Shown here one piece after another: positions 55,204 to 64,000 of a stretch of 64,000 nucleotides of DNA; the first letter of the stretch is position 1; each line of letters opens with the position of its first letter. The notes under the pieces are model-generated. The model saw only the letters and a program-made list of their open reading frames with translations. It had not been told where the DNA came from and made no database searches. The position numbers and the translations under genes are program-made. The stretch covers positions 100,107-164,106 of the forward strand of contig NWBM01000003.1 of NCBI GenBank assembly GCA_002633185.1. The letters run 5' to 3'. Source of the DNA: Lachnospiraceae bacterium Phil5 (GTDB lineage: Bacteria > Bacillota > Clostridia > TANB77 > CAG-508).

Positions 55204-58200
55204 TGATAATATGTAACGTAGTATGTATCTCCTCCAATTACTTCTGTGTCGTCAACTCTTGTAGAGCCTGATTCTGTATTTGCTACTGTTCCATTAATTG
55301 AGCTATTTATACCTTTTACTATTCCATCATAGAAGTTGAATGTTCCTGTGTTATAGTTAAATACACCGTCTGTATATGCTTGTACTGATGGTGATGTTGC
55401 ATCTATTCCTCCTCCTGATTCTCCTAATATAAGTGTTGATGATTGTTGATTTACTATTCCAGGTCCTGTATTTGATGTTATTGTTGCTCCAGTAATTATA
55501 AGTGTTCCTCCTGCATTTTGAACAGCACCTCTTAGATGGTGATCCCATTCTCCTGCGTTATTAGCGCTTATTACTGTTGATCCTGAAATTATAATTGTTC
55601 CTCTTGCATAATTGTAAACTGCTTGTTTTTCACCTGATCCAGTTTGTGTAACTGTTGCATTATGTATAGTTAATGTTCCTCCATCATTGTTTATACTTGA
55701 TTGTGTTGATGATGATGTTACAGTTCCGTTTGTTACTAGTAATGTACCATAATTTTCAATTGCCGAAGGTCTCTTTTCTGTATTCGTCATTTTTGATCCA
55801 TTATTAGATAATGTGTAACCATTTAAATCTAATATAATATTTTGATTTGCAAATATATCTGTAGATTCTAGTGTATTATTTAATAATGTAATTGTTGTTT
55901 GAGTATTGTCTCTTGGGACATCATTTATTGCGTCTTGTAATGATGCATAATTAATTGCTCCAATTGATGCTACTGCACTTGATATCCAATGTGCATATAA
56001 ATCTACATCTCCAGTTATAACATCGCCTTCTCTAACTTGTGTTCCATTGTTTGGATCTGTGAACCATCCAGTAAAGTAATAATTTGGTCTTGTTGGTACA
56101 GGTAATGCTGTTAATGCAGTTCCAGGTGTTACTTCCCTTTCTGCTTCAGTTACACTACCTAAATTTGCATCAAATGTTACAATATATTTTAAAGGATTCC
56201 AATGTGCATAATATGTAACATCTGCTGTTATTTGTGTACTTGCTGATATTTGTGTTCCAGTATTATCTTCAGTTGTGAACCATCCAACAAATTCATTATT
56301 TGTTTTTGTCGCTGTTGGTAAACTTCCAACTTGACTTCCTACATTTACTGTTCTTGTTTGTTCCTCTGGATTTCCTCCAGGTGCAAGGAATGTTACTAAT
56401 GCTTCAGTTTGTGTCCAATGTGCATAATATGTTGTATGGCCATTAACAGTTGTAGTAGTTGTAACTTGTGTTCCACCTTCAGCTGCTGTATACCAACCAT
56501 CCAATGTACAACGTGCTTTTGTTGCTGTTGGTAATGTTCCTACTGGATCACCTGGTTCTAAATGTTTATATTCAAATTCTGGTGTTCCACCTCTTGCATC
56601 AAATGTTACTTTTGCAGGTGCATCTAAAAATGCTGTGCGATATGTATCTCCATTTATTTGTTCTGTTGAATGATCTAATGTTGAATTACTATCAATTGTA
56701 TCTATATAATTTTCATCATTAAATGCACTTGTTTTTCCTTTTACAATTCCATCATAGAATTCTAATGTTCCAGCTGTTGTTGTTGTAACACCATTTGTAT
56801 AACCTTGAATTACTGGTGAATCTGTATGTACTTCTGCATCATCAGTACCAATTATAAGTGTTCCTTTGTTATCTACACCTTTACCTGTTTCAGATATTAT
56901 TGTTCCTCCTGTTATTTGAATTGTTCCGGTATCTATATTTTCTACTGCAGAATAATTTGCTGAAGTAATTGTTCCTCCTGAAATTATTATTGTTCCTGCA
57001 GTTCCATTATTTGGTTTAGCATTTTGTACTGTTGCTCTTTCTGTAGTTGTTGCACTTAATTGTGAATCTCCTGTTATTTCCATTGTTCCACCAAGATTGT
57101 ATACCGCCTGTCTAGATCCTGTTGCTGTAATGATTACATTATCAATTTTTACATTTCCAGTTGCATTATTATTTATTACACCTGCTTTAGCACCTGATGT
57201 AAGTGTTCCATTCCTTACTTCTAATGTACCATCATTTTCAAAAGTACTTGCACTTGATGTATTAGATGCAGTATTGGTAATTGTATGTCTTTGCAAGTTT
57301 AGTATTATGTTCTTTGTGCTTGCTATAGTAATTTTAGAACTAATACTTGTATTTTTTAACAACTTGATTGTTGTTTGCTCTCCATTTGTATGTACTGCAG
57401 CAAATGCTGCACTTAATGTTGTATATTTTTGATTACCTATTTGTGCTACATACAATTCATCTTCCCATTGTGCATATAAATCTACATATCCTCCATTTAT
57501 TGTAGTTAAATTGTTAACACTTTCTTCATCTTCGTAACTTGTTCCTAATCCATCTGGCTCTGTATTCCATTCTGTAAATGAATATTCATCTTTTTGGAAA
57601 TCATTTGGTGTTAATGTTGCAGCTGTTCCATATGTCATTTGTTGATTATTCATTGTTCCAGTTCCACCATTTGAATTGAATCTTATGTAATATGTGTTTG
57701 GTATATAGTTTGCAGTGTATGTTCTATCTCCTGTGCTACCTTGTTGTATTGTTACAGTTGTATTTGTGTCACCTGTTAAATCTGTACCAGACCAGCCTTT
57801 GAATGTATATCCATCTTTTGTTGGATTATTTAATGTAATTGCTGATGTTTGCATATTGTATGTTGTTGGATTGCTTGTTGCAACTGTTCCACCATCTAAA
57901 TTGTATGTTATGTTGTAAGTTGCTAATTCCCATTGTGCATATAGTATTACTGTTGAGCCTGCTGTATTAGTTAAATTACTTACCAATTCACCATCATTAT
58001 AATTATTTCCACTTCCATTTGCTGCTGTATTCCAGCCATTGAATGTATATCCTGTTTTTGTAAAACTGTTTGATGTTAAATTGCTCGATACTCCCATTGT
58101 CATTGTTTGATCATTCATTAATCCTGTACCTGTATTAGCATCAAAATGCACAGTGTAAGTTTGGGCAATTGAAAAATTATTTATAATTGTCGCATTTGAC

Positions 58201-58334
58201 GTGAAATATGAAAGGATTCCGCTTATATTATTTAATGCAAGCAAAATAAGCAAAATGACACTTATTATCATTCTGCTAGCACTATTCATTTTAACTTTTC
58301 CGTTATAATGTTTTGCTTCGTATCTTTTGTGCAT
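55200..58334 (-). CDS. Surface protein: SipW-type signal, InlB-like repeats, beta-helix
   Basis: Start ATG 58334 matches the paralogue's MHKRY; a TTG at 58340 is better spaced from GGAGG and cannot be excluded. About 1044 residues. The N-terminal part has a basic stretch and helix then SGILSYFTSNATIINNFSIA, the SipW-dependent (TasA/camelysin) signal pattern. Then at least six Listeria-Bacteroides repeats of about 45-70 residues (FDANTGTG...GWNTAANG...LYAQWE) in two clusters, alternating with two right-handed beta-helix blocks (ISGGTI, NNGTL). No sortase motif. Probably a matrix or adhesion protein. The TAG stop lies in REP R11. Confidence 0.8.
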   Translation of the reverse strand: MHKRYEAKHYNGKVKMNSASRMIISVILLILLALNNISGILSYFTSNATIINNFSIAQTYTVHFDANTGTGLMNDQTMTMGVSSNLTSNSFTKTGYTFNGWNTAANGSGNNYNDGELVSNLTNTAGSTVILYAQWELATYNITYNLDGGTVATSNPTTYNMQTSAITLNNPTKDGYTFKGWSGTDLTGDTNTTVTIQQGSTGDRTYTANYIPNTYYIRFNSNGGTGTMNNQQMTYGTAATLTPNDFQKDEYSFTEWNTEPDGLGTSYEDEESVNNLTTINGGYVDLYAQWEDELYVAQIGNQKYTTLSAAFAAVHTNGEQTTIKLLKNTSISSKITIASTKNIILNLQRHTITNTASNTSSASTFENDGTLEVRNGTLTSGAKAGVINNNATGNVKIDNVIITATGSRQAVYNLGGTMEITGDSQLSATTTERATVQNAKPNNGTAGTIIISGGTITSANYSAVENIDTGTIQITGGTIISETGKGVDNKGTLIIGTDDAEVHTDSPVIQGYTNGVTTTTAGTLEFYDGIVKGKTSAFNDENYIDTIDSNSTLDHSTEQINGDTYRTAFLDAPAKVTFDARGGTPEFEYKHLEPGDPVGTLPTATKARCTLDGWYTAAEGGTQVTTTTTVNGHTTYYAHWTQTEALVTFLAPGGNPEEQTRTVNVGSQVGSLPTATKTNNEFVGWFTTEDNTGTQISASTQITADVTYYAHWNPLKYIVTFDANLGSVTEAEREVTPGTALTALPVPTRPNYYFTGWFTDPNNGTQVREGDVITGDVDLYAHWISSAVASIGAINYASLQDAINDVPRDNTQTTITLLNNTLESTDIFANQNIILDLNGYTLSNNGSKMTNTEKRPSAIENYGTLLVTNGTVTSSSTQSSINNDGGTLTIHNATVTQTGSGEKQAVYNYARGTIIISGSTVISANNAGEWDHHLRGAVQNAGGTLIITGATITSNTGPGIVNQQSSTLILGESGGGIDATSPSVQAYTDGVFNYNTGTFNFYDGIVKGINSSINGTVANTESGSTRVDDTEVIGGDTYYVTYYQ

Positions 58335-58499
58335 TGGCAATTATAAGCCTCCTTTCTTTTTTTTTATATTTACGTTTTTTGTTTTTCTATATATATATTA
58401 TTTATATTTTATTGTTTCTATACTTATACTATAACTCTTATATTTTATAGATTTCAAATTACAATTTTATAATATTTTCAAACTAAATTTTATAGATAT

Positions 58500-58559
58500 T
58501 TACGGAAATTCGCGGTTTGGGAGGTTATTGGTTAAATATTAAATTTGTGTGACATTTTG
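58500..58559 (-). promoter_or_regulatory. Shared upstream boxes of the first InlB-repeat gene
   Basis: TTACGGAAA (58500-58508) and ATTTGTGTGACATTTTGAG (58541-58559). Both recur in the same order upstream of the paralogue (62887-62959). They lie about 165 bases from the start codon. The stretch 58341-58500 holds only the leader and a GTTATAGTA -10-like box. Confidence 0.5.
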
Positions 58560-58560
58560 A

Positions 58561-58625
58561 GTAGAGTTTTTGAGATTTTTGGGGAGATTTTTGGGATTTT
58601 TTGGGACACCTCCAAAAAACATCTT
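58561..58625. repeat. REP element flanking the RAYT (locus R12)
   Basis: GTAGAGTTTTTGAG, then several GATTTTTGGG units, core GGGACACCTCC (58603-58613) and AAAAAACATC. It follows the RAYT gene with its non-GTAG side toward the gene. Confidence 0.9.
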
Positions 58626-58636
58626 CAATTTTCAAT

Positions 58637-59398
58637 TCAAACTTTCAGTTTATCCATAGTTCCGTAAGAGATTTGAAAAAATTTTCTAATATTAACATAA
58701 GAAATATTGCATTCATATTTCAAATACTTTATTAATTTTTTTAGAGTTTCTCTTTCACTTAAAATATCTTGTAATTTTACTTTGTTAATTTCTATAAATT
58801 CTTTAACGCCATTTAATATATACTCTTTTGCTTCCATAAATGTTGGTCTTTCAACATCCATAAACATTTTTCCTCCATCTTTTTCGAATATTCTTAAATA
58901 ATCACTGCTTTCACCAAATATTTGCTTTAAAATATCACTTTGGGCAATACCTTTATTCAATTTGTAATCATTATAAGATGAATACTTATAATCTTCACAT
59001 TTCGAAACCATCTTAGCTTTTACTGGATTTTGATGTATGTAATTAATGCAATTAGCTAAGTGCTTCTGGCTATAAATTGGTTCTATTTGAAATCGATTTC
59101 TGAAGAGTACGCCACATCTTCCGTGCTCTTTGTTATACATGCGAGCGTATTTTGAATTAACCTTGTACATGAACTCGCTTAACTGTTTGATATCTTCTGT
59201 ATGTATTGCAAAATGAGAATGATTGCTCATTATACAATATGCTAAAATATCCAAGTCGAAATCTGGATAAATTTCTTGCATGATTTTCATATAGCTTTCA
59301 ATACAATGATTATCATTGAAAATAAATTCCTTGTTAACTCCTTGAACCATTACATGCAAAAATGATGTAGTTAAATTTTTACGTGCTAATCTTGGCAT
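58637..59398 (-). CDS. REP-associated tyrosine transposase (RAYT), IS200/Y1 family
   Basis: 253 residues, SD AAAAGGAG. The Y1 HUH nuclease domain is complete: HVMVQGVNKE, the HUH motif in SNHSHFAIH, MYKVNSKYARMYN, HGRCGVLFRNRF and the catalytic Tyr in CINYIHQNPVKA. The C-terminal part (about 200-253, LKKLIKYLKYECNISYVNIRKFF) looks like a helix-turn-helix extension found in Firmicute RAYTs. RAYTs cut single-stranded DNA at GTAG-hairpin REP sequences. It is flanked by inverted REPs. It may still be active, as no disrupted motif is visible. Confidence 0.92.
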   Translation of the reverse strand: MPRLARKNLTTSFLHVMVQGVNKEFIFNDNHCIESYMKIMQEIYPDFDLDILAYCIMSNHSHFAIHTEDIKQLSEFMYKVNSKYARMYNKEHGRCGVLFRNRFQIEPIYSQKHLANCINYIHQNPVKAKMVSKCEDYKYSSYNDYKLNKGIAQSDILKQIFGESSDYLRIFEKDGGKMFMDVERPTFMEAKEYILNGVKEFIEINKVKLQDILSERETLKKLIKYLKYECNISYVNIRKFFQISYGTMDKLKV

Positions 59399-59429
59399 AA
59401 TAAATCACTCCTTTTTTATATTTTGACGA

Positions 59430-59476
59430 AAATAGGGGCAAGTTATAATTTTTGTAATTATAACTTACCCCTATTT
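59430..59476. other. Long hairpin just upstream of the RAYT
   Basis: A 20-bp stem with one mismatch: AAATAGGGG/CCCCTATTT and AAGTTATAATT/AATTATAACTT. It lies 31 bases before the RAYT start and inside the RAYT unit. It could shield the transposase from read-through or hold its SD. Confidence 0.75.
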
Positions 59477-59510
59477 CTTTATGAGCTTATATTAGCTTTG
59501 ATTTTTTGTC

Positions 59511-59547
59511 AAGATGTTTTTTGGAGGTGTCCCAAAAAATCTCCTAC
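59511..59547. repeat. REP element flanking the RAYT (locus R13)
   Basis: AAGATGTTTTTTGG, core GGAGGTGTCCC (59523-59533), AAAAAATCTCCTAC. The TAG stop of the second InlB-repeat gene lies in the CTAC (59544-59547). Confidence 0.92.
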
Positions 59548-62500
59548 TGATAATATGTTACATGATATGTTTGTCCTCCAATTGTTTCTGTTGTATCTAC
59601 TCTTGTTGCTCCTGTTTCTGTATCAGATACTGTTCCGTCAATTGAACCGGTTTTTCCTTTTATTATACCATCATAAATATTTAATATTCCACCTGATTTG
59701 TTTTGTATACCGTATGTATATGCTTGTATTGATGGTGTTATTGAGTCTATTGTTCCATCTTTTGTTCCTATTGTAACTGTATTTGAATAATTGTTGTTAT
59801 CTGTTGATTGGTTAACGATTCCAGGACCTGTTAATGATTCTATTGTTCCTCCTGTAATAATTAAGGTTCCAACTCTATTTCCTGTATTCAAGTTTTGAAT
59901 TACTCCTCTATTATTACCATTATACGCTCCACTATTTTTTGCTGTTATATATGCTGTTCCAGATATTTCTACTGTTCCACCATTGTTATAAATAGCTTGT
60001 TTGTTTTTCTTATCACCAGTTCCGGTTTGGATAATATTTCCTCCTGTTATTATCAACCTTCCTCCTGGATCATTATTTATTGTTGATGATTTTGTATCTG
60101 CCGTTATTGTTCCATTTGATATTCTAAGTGTTCCTTTATTTCTTATTGCCACCTGTTCTTCGCCTACAACTTTAGTTCCATCATTAAATAATGTATAGTT
60201 CTGTAAATTTAATACAATATTTTTATTTGCTGCAATGTCGATGGCTTCTATAATATCTGATAATACTGTTATTGTTGTTTCTGTATTATTTGTTGGCACA
60301 GCATTAACTGCAGCTTGTAATGTTGGATATTTTACATCACCTATTTGTGCAACTGAACTATCTATCCAATGTGCATAATATGTCTCATTTTGTGTTATTA
60401 CTTCTGTTCCATCAATTATTGTTCCTCCATTTGGATCTGTAAACCATCCAGCAAATCCATAATCTGTTCTTGTTGGAACAGGTAATGATTCAAGTACATC
60501 TCCTGCTGAAATATGTCTAGTTATTTCTGTATCACTTACATTACCTATGTATCCTCCATTTGCATTAAATGTTACATCTACAGGTATTGAATTCCAATGT
60601 GCATAGTATGTTGTATCATGTGTTATAGTTTCTGTTCCATCAATTTGTGTTCCATTAGTTGGATCTGTAAACCATCCGGCAAATGTTTTGTATTGCTTTG
60701 TTACTGTTGGCAATGATTGAACTCTTGATCCTACATTAACAATTTCTGTAGTTTCTGCTGGAGTTCCTCCATTTGCATTAAATTTAACTTCTGCTTCTGT
60801 TTGAGTCCAATGTGCGTAGAATGTTGTTGCTGCTGTAATAACTTCTGTTGCATCAATTTGTGTTCCATTAGTTGGATCTGTAAACCATCCATCAAGTGAA
60901 TGACGAGGTCTTGTTGCTGTTGGTAAGCTACCGACTGGAGCATTAACATCAACAAGTCTTACAGTCTCTGATGTAGTTCCACCATTTGCATCAAATCTAA
61001 CTTGAACTTTTGCTGAATGTAAATATGCTGTTTGATATGTTTCATTATCAATATCTTCTGTTGAATGAGCTATTTCATATTCATCTTCAATTTCTGTTAC
61101 ATAATTTTCATTATTAAATGCATTTGTTTTTCCTTTAACAATTCCATCATAAAATTCTACTGGTGCTGAGCTTGTTGTTTTTACACCATATGTTGCACCT
61201 TGGATTACTGGCGATGTTATATCAACACCTCCGCCTTCTTCTCCTATAATAAGTGTTCCTTTGTTGTCAACACCTTGTGCATTATTAGAAGTTACTGTTC
61301 CACCTGTAATAATTACTGTTCCAGTTGCTGCATTTTCAATTACACCTCTTGTTGTTGTAGCCGTTGAAATAATTTGTCCACCTGAAATAGTAATTGTACC
61401 AGCCGTTCCATTATCTGGTTTATTGTTTTGAATTGTAGCTCTATCTGATGCACTTGAACTTAAATATGTATCTCCTGTTATTATTACATCTCCACCATTA
61501 TTGTAAATTGTTTGTCTCTCACCTGTTGTTATAATTCTACCTCCACTTACAATTAATGTTCCTGTTGCATTGTTATCTATTGCTCCATAAGCTGCAGTTG
61601 ATGTTATTGTTCCATTTGTAAATTCCATTGTTCCATTATTTTTTATAACATTTCGATTACCTGTATTGCTTAAAGTAAAGTGTTGAAAATCGAATACTAT
61701 ATTTTGATTTTCTGCTACAGTAAGTGTACCTGGCAAAGTGATATTTCTTAATAATTTGATTGTTCTTTGAACTCCATCTGCCGGAACTGCCGCTATTGCT
61801 GCTGATAATGATGAATATTTTTTATCTCCTACTACTTCAGCTACATTTGTTTCATCTTCCCATTGTGCATATAAATCGACTATTGCTCCGTTTGTTGTGG
61901 CTAAATTCGCAACACTAACTCCATCTGAGAAATGTTGTCCTGTTCCATCTGCTGAAGTAGTCCATTCTGTAAATACATATGCTGGTTTTGTATAATCATT
62001 TTGTGTTAGATGTGCAGTTGTATCATATGTCATTTCTTGATTTGACATTGAACCTGTTCCACCATTTGCGTTGAATCTTATGTAATATGTAATTGGTGTG
62101 TAGTTTGCTGTATAAGCTCTATCTCCAGTACTTCCTTGTGGTATTGTTACTGTTAAGTTTGTGTTTCCTGTTAGATCTGTTCCTGACCATCCTATAAATG
62201 TGTATCCTGTTTTTGTTGGATTGTTTAATGTAAATGTTGCTGTTTCTTCTGTATATGTTGCTGGATTGCTTGTAGAAACTGTTCCACCATTTAATGTATA
62301 TGTTATATTGTATCCATTTGGTTGCCATTGTGCATATAGTGTTACTGTTGATCCGGCTACATTTGTTAAATTGCTTACTAATTCCTCATCATCGTAGCTA
62401 TCACCACTTCCATTGGCTGCTGTATTCCATCCATTGAATGTATTTCCTGCTTTTGTAAAGCTATTTTGATTTAAATTTGCTGATACTCCCATTATCATTC

Positions 62501-62729
62501 TTTGATCATTCATTGAGCCTGTACCAGTATTAGCATCAAAATGCACAGTGTACATCGGAGCAATTGTGAACTCATTTGTAATTGTTGCATATGATGTGAA
62601 ATAAGAAAGGATACCGCTTATACAATTCAATGCAAGCATAATAAGCAAAATGACAGTTGTATTCATTTTGCCGATATTGTTGAATTTTATTTTACCGTTG
62701 AAGTGCTTTGCTTTATATCTTTTGTGCAT
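59544..62729 (-). CDS. Surface protein, tandem paralogue with InlB-like repeats
   Basis: 1061 residues, ATG 62729 with AAAGGAGG. Same architecture and mostly alignable sequence as the gene at 55200: MHKRYKAKHFNGK, SipW-type SGILSYFTSYATITNEFTIA, repeats ending LYAQWQ, AHWT, AHWN, AHWI, beta-helix blocks (ISGGQI, ITGGTV) and the same C-terminal THVTYYQ-type end. No wall anchor. Separated from its paralogue by the RAYT unit. Stop TAG lies in REP R13. Confidence 0.8.
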   Translation of the reverse strand: MHKRYKAKHFNGKIKFNNIGKMNTTVILLIMLALNCISGILSYFTSYATITNEFTIAPMYTVHFDANTGTGSMNDQRMIMGVSANLNQNSFTKAGNTFNGWNTAANGSGDSYDDEELVSNLTNVAGSTVTLYAQWQPNGYNITYTLNGGTVSTSNPATYTEETATFTLNNPTKTGYTFIGWSGTDLTGNTNLTVTIPQGSTGDRAYTANYTPITYYIRFNANGGTGSMSNQEMTYDTTAHLTQNDYTKPAYVFTEWTTSADGTGQHFSDGVSVANLATTNGAIVDLYAQWEDETNVAEVVGDKKYSSLSAAIAAVPADGVQRTIKLLRNITLPGTLTVAENQNIVFDFQHFTLSNTGNRNVIKNNGTMEFTNGTITSTAAYGAIDNNATGTLIVSGGRIITTGERQTIYNNGGDVIITGDTYLSSSASDRATIQNNKPDNGTAGTITISGGQIISTATTTRGVIENAATGTVIITGGTVTSNNAQGVDNKGTLIIGEEGGGVDITSPVIQGATYGVKTTSSAPVEFYDGIVKGKTNAFNNENYVTEIEDEYEIAHSTEDIDNETYQTAYLHSAKVQVRFDANGGTTSETVRLVDVNAPVGSLPTATRPRHSLDGWFTDPTNGTQIDATEVITAATTFYAHWTQTEAEVKFNANGGTPAETTEIVNVGSRVQSLPTVTKQYKTFAGWFTDPTNGTQIDGTETITHDTTYYAHWNSIPVDVTFNANGGYIGNVSDTEITRHISAGDVLESLPVPTRTDYGFAGWFTDPNGGTIIDGTEVITQNETYYAHWIDSSVAQIGDVKYPTLQAAVNAVPTNNTETTITVLSDIIEAIDIAANKNIVLNLQNYTLFNDGTKVVGEEQVAIRNKGTLRISNGTITADTKSSTINNDPGGRLIITGGNIIQTGTGDKKNKQAIYNNGGTVEISGTAYITAKNSGAYNGNNRGVIQNLNTGNRVGTLIITGGTIESLTGPGIVNQSTDNNNYSNTVTIGTKDGTIDSITPSIQAYTYGIQNKSGGILNIYDGIIKGKTGSIDGTVSDTETGATRVDTTETIGGQTYHVTYYQ

Positions 62730-62886
62730 CTTAAATATAAGCCTCCTTTCTTTTATGTTTTATATTTCTCTTGTTTTTATATATTATTTAGTATTATATA
62801 ACCTTCTGATATAACTACTATAACACGTATTATTAATAAAATCTAAGCATAAAATTGCTAATTGAATATTTATAAAATTTATATCT

Positions 62887-62959
62887 TTACGGAAACAACA
62901 GTTTAATTGATTTATTTCTTTTTTATTAAATTTATATTATATTTGTGTAACAATTTGAG
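62887..62959 (-). promoter_or_regulatory. Shared upstream boxes of the second InlB-repeat gene
   Basis: TTACGGAAA (62887-62895) and ATTTGTGTAACAATTTGAG (62941-62959), as upstream of the paralogue. The region 62730-62886 holds only AT-rich leader with a GTTATAGTA box. Confidence 0.5.
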
Positions 62960-62995
62960 CTGAAATTGGCTTGATTATTAGGGGGGTGTGGTGGA

Positions 62996-63142
62996 GTAGA
63001 GTTTTAAAAAACATATTAATACTTCGTTTGTTTGCTGGCGATTAGCTTTTTGGAAAGACATTTTTGTAGAACGCCAAACTGCGCACACACTGCGTATTAA
63101 TATGTTTTAGGATATTTTTTGGAGGTGTCCCAAAAACTCTAC
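62996..63142. repeat. Composite REPIN with long inner hairpins (locus R14)
   Basis: GTAGAGTTTT (62996-63005) and AAAACTCTAC (63133-63142) are inverted ends. Inside, AAAACATATTAATAC (63008-63022) pairs with GTATTAATATGTTTT (63094-63108), and a further GGCG/CGCC helix encloses a GC-richer centre. Only the right arm has the core (63121-63131). It lies between ypeB and the surface-protein gene. Confidence 0.8.
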
Positions 63143-63150
63143 TTAATTTT

Positions 63151-64000
63151 CTACATTGTTAAAGTTCCGTCTGGCGTTTCTAATATTACCAATACATCTT
63201 CTTCTTTGCCTGTTAGAACGTTTATATAAACTAAAAACTGTCTTTCTTCTACATATCCTTTGAATTCCCAGCATAGTAGCTCGGTTTGATATTCTGTTGG
63301 TATCATTGCTAGGCCTTCTGATGTTATTTCTAGGTTTTTATTTATTTTGTTTCGAGCTTCTTCTTTTGATATTACTGGTGTTGCAAGGTTTCTTACATAA
63401 TGTGAATTTAAATATCCGGTTGTTTCCATTCCTAGAATTTCTCCATTGTCAAGTGCTATTTTTAATTTTATCAAATCAGGATATATTGTTACATTATCTT
63501 GAACATATGCATAATTTATTGTGACAATTCCATTTTGCTTTAGATAATACGTAGGCTTCATATCTCTTACTTCCCTAGTGTTTAGGAAATTGATTCCTAT
63601 TTCATTTGCTTGTTCTTGTGTTATTATTTCAGCTTTTACATCCTTGTTGCTATTTGCAAGTACAACGTGGCCTCCTATTTGTGAAATTGATATCCATGCA
63701 TCTAATCCGTTATTCTTTTTTACTGAGAAATCGTAACATTCTATGTTTGCGTTTTGTGTTAGCCCATTTGATTTTATTTCTTTAATATTTTCTTGTCCCC
63801 AGAATTCTATGGCTATTTGTTTTGCTGTCTCTTCATCTATTTTATCGCCTGTTAGGCCTTTTCTTTCAGGATTTGTAAGATGGTCTGAAAATGCACCATC
63901 ATATATTAAGCCAGCATATTCATGAAAATTTTCTTCCATGTTGCTGAAGCTATCTTTTGAAAAATTGCTTACTTCTTGTGCAAATACTGGGCTTCCTTTT
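63151..64000 (-). CDS. ypeB: Spore germination protein YpeB, N-terminus outside window
   Basis: The frame is open to the window edge (FAQEVSNFSKDSFSNMEENF upstream of the Met at 63939), so the gene continues. The 283 visible residues match the C-terminal YpeB part: ALIYDG-type GLIYDGAFSDH, then PepSY-like domains (DEETAKQIAIEFWG, SKEEARNKINKN, EYQTELLCWEFKG). YpeB holds the cortex-lytic enzyme SleB in the spore; sleB itself would lie outside the window. Stop TAG, then GTAG of REP R14 nine bases later. Confidence 0.9.
   Translation of the reverse strand, partial: KGSPVFAQEVSNFSKDSFSNMEENFHEYAGLIYDGAFSDHLTNPERKGLTGDKIDEETAKQIAIEFWGQENIKEIKSNGLTQNANIECYDFSVKKNNGLDAWISISQIGGHVVLANSNKDVKAEIITQEQANEIGINFLNTREVRDMKPTYYLKQNGIVTINYAYVQDNVTIYPDLIKLKIALDNGEILGMETTGYLNSHYVRNLATPVISKEEARNKINKNLEITSEGLAMIPTEYQTELLCWEFKGYVEERQFLVYINVLTGKEEDVLVILETPDGTLTM

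Larger units (their letters stand above)
58561..59547. mobile_element. RAYT unit framed by inverted REP elements
   Basis: About 987 bases from GTAG (58561-58564) to CTAC (59544-59547). It holds REP R12, the RAYT gene, a 20-bp hairpin, and REP R13 in inverted orientation. This is what an intact IS200-like element of this repeat family should look like. It lies between two paralogous surface-protein genes. Confidence 0.8.

Noticed and set aside
62996-63142. tRNA-like or group II intron fragment
   Set aside because: It has nested hairpins but no T-arm, CCA or intron domain V; the GTAG ends fit a REPIN.

Overview
This window is a low-GC, AT-rich chromosome segment from a spore-forming member of the Clostridia, probably an uncultured gut-type lineage. 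The evidence is an alpha/beta-type small acid-soluble spore protein, the germination protein YpeB at the right edge, strong AGGAGG ribosome sites, consensus sigma-A promoters, and LCP/CvpA/DUF5711-type and YhaO/YhaN gene pairs. No relaxase, integrase, prophage or CRISPR array was found.

Left part (1-16 kb): the end of a DnaC/DnaI-type helicase loader; a two-gene surface unit encoding a giant dockerin protein and a cohesin protein with a sortase-like tail; a compositionally odd small membrane-protein gene; then a compact island of a one-module NRPS (C-A-T-reductase), a membrane histidine kinase, a response regulator with an HD-GYP domain, and a patatin-like lipase. The order synthase, sensor kinase, HD-GYP regulator recalls the rpfF/rpfC/rpfG layout and could be a signalling system. 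An initiator tRNA-Met follows.

Middle (16-34 kb): mostly minus-strand housekeeping genes (comEA with a frameshift, an LCP protein, CvpA, a DUF5711-like protein, a YkvI-like transporter, YhaN/YhaO, a DnaJ-like protein, ddl, murF, a SASP). A type IV coupling protein (VirD4, also frameshifted) and two unknown proteins sit among them under their own consensus promoter.

33-51 kb: a long minus-strand type IV secretion operon (VirB2-like, PrgI/VirB3-like, VirB4 N-terminal-like, VirB4, three VirB6-like paralogues, membrane-anchored proteins, and a 1484-residue protein with a SleB-like hydrolase domain). Right part (52-64 kb): a second odd membrane-protein gene, an ABC-F ATPase, tRNA-Arg, two tandem paralogous InlB-repeat/beta-helix surface proteins with SipW-type signal sequences, a RAYT (IS200-like REP-associated transposase) between them, and ypeB.

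The unifying feature is a dispersed REP-like repeat: a GTAG-type tetranucleotide followed by an imperfect palindrome with core GGGACACCTCC. There are 17 core copies at 14 loci, single or as inverted pairs. It mostly sits on the stop codon of the upstream gene, once lies in frame inside yhaN, once abuts a promoter, and frames the RAYT gene with inverted copies. This looks like a complete RAYT/REPIN family in a low-GC Firmicute.
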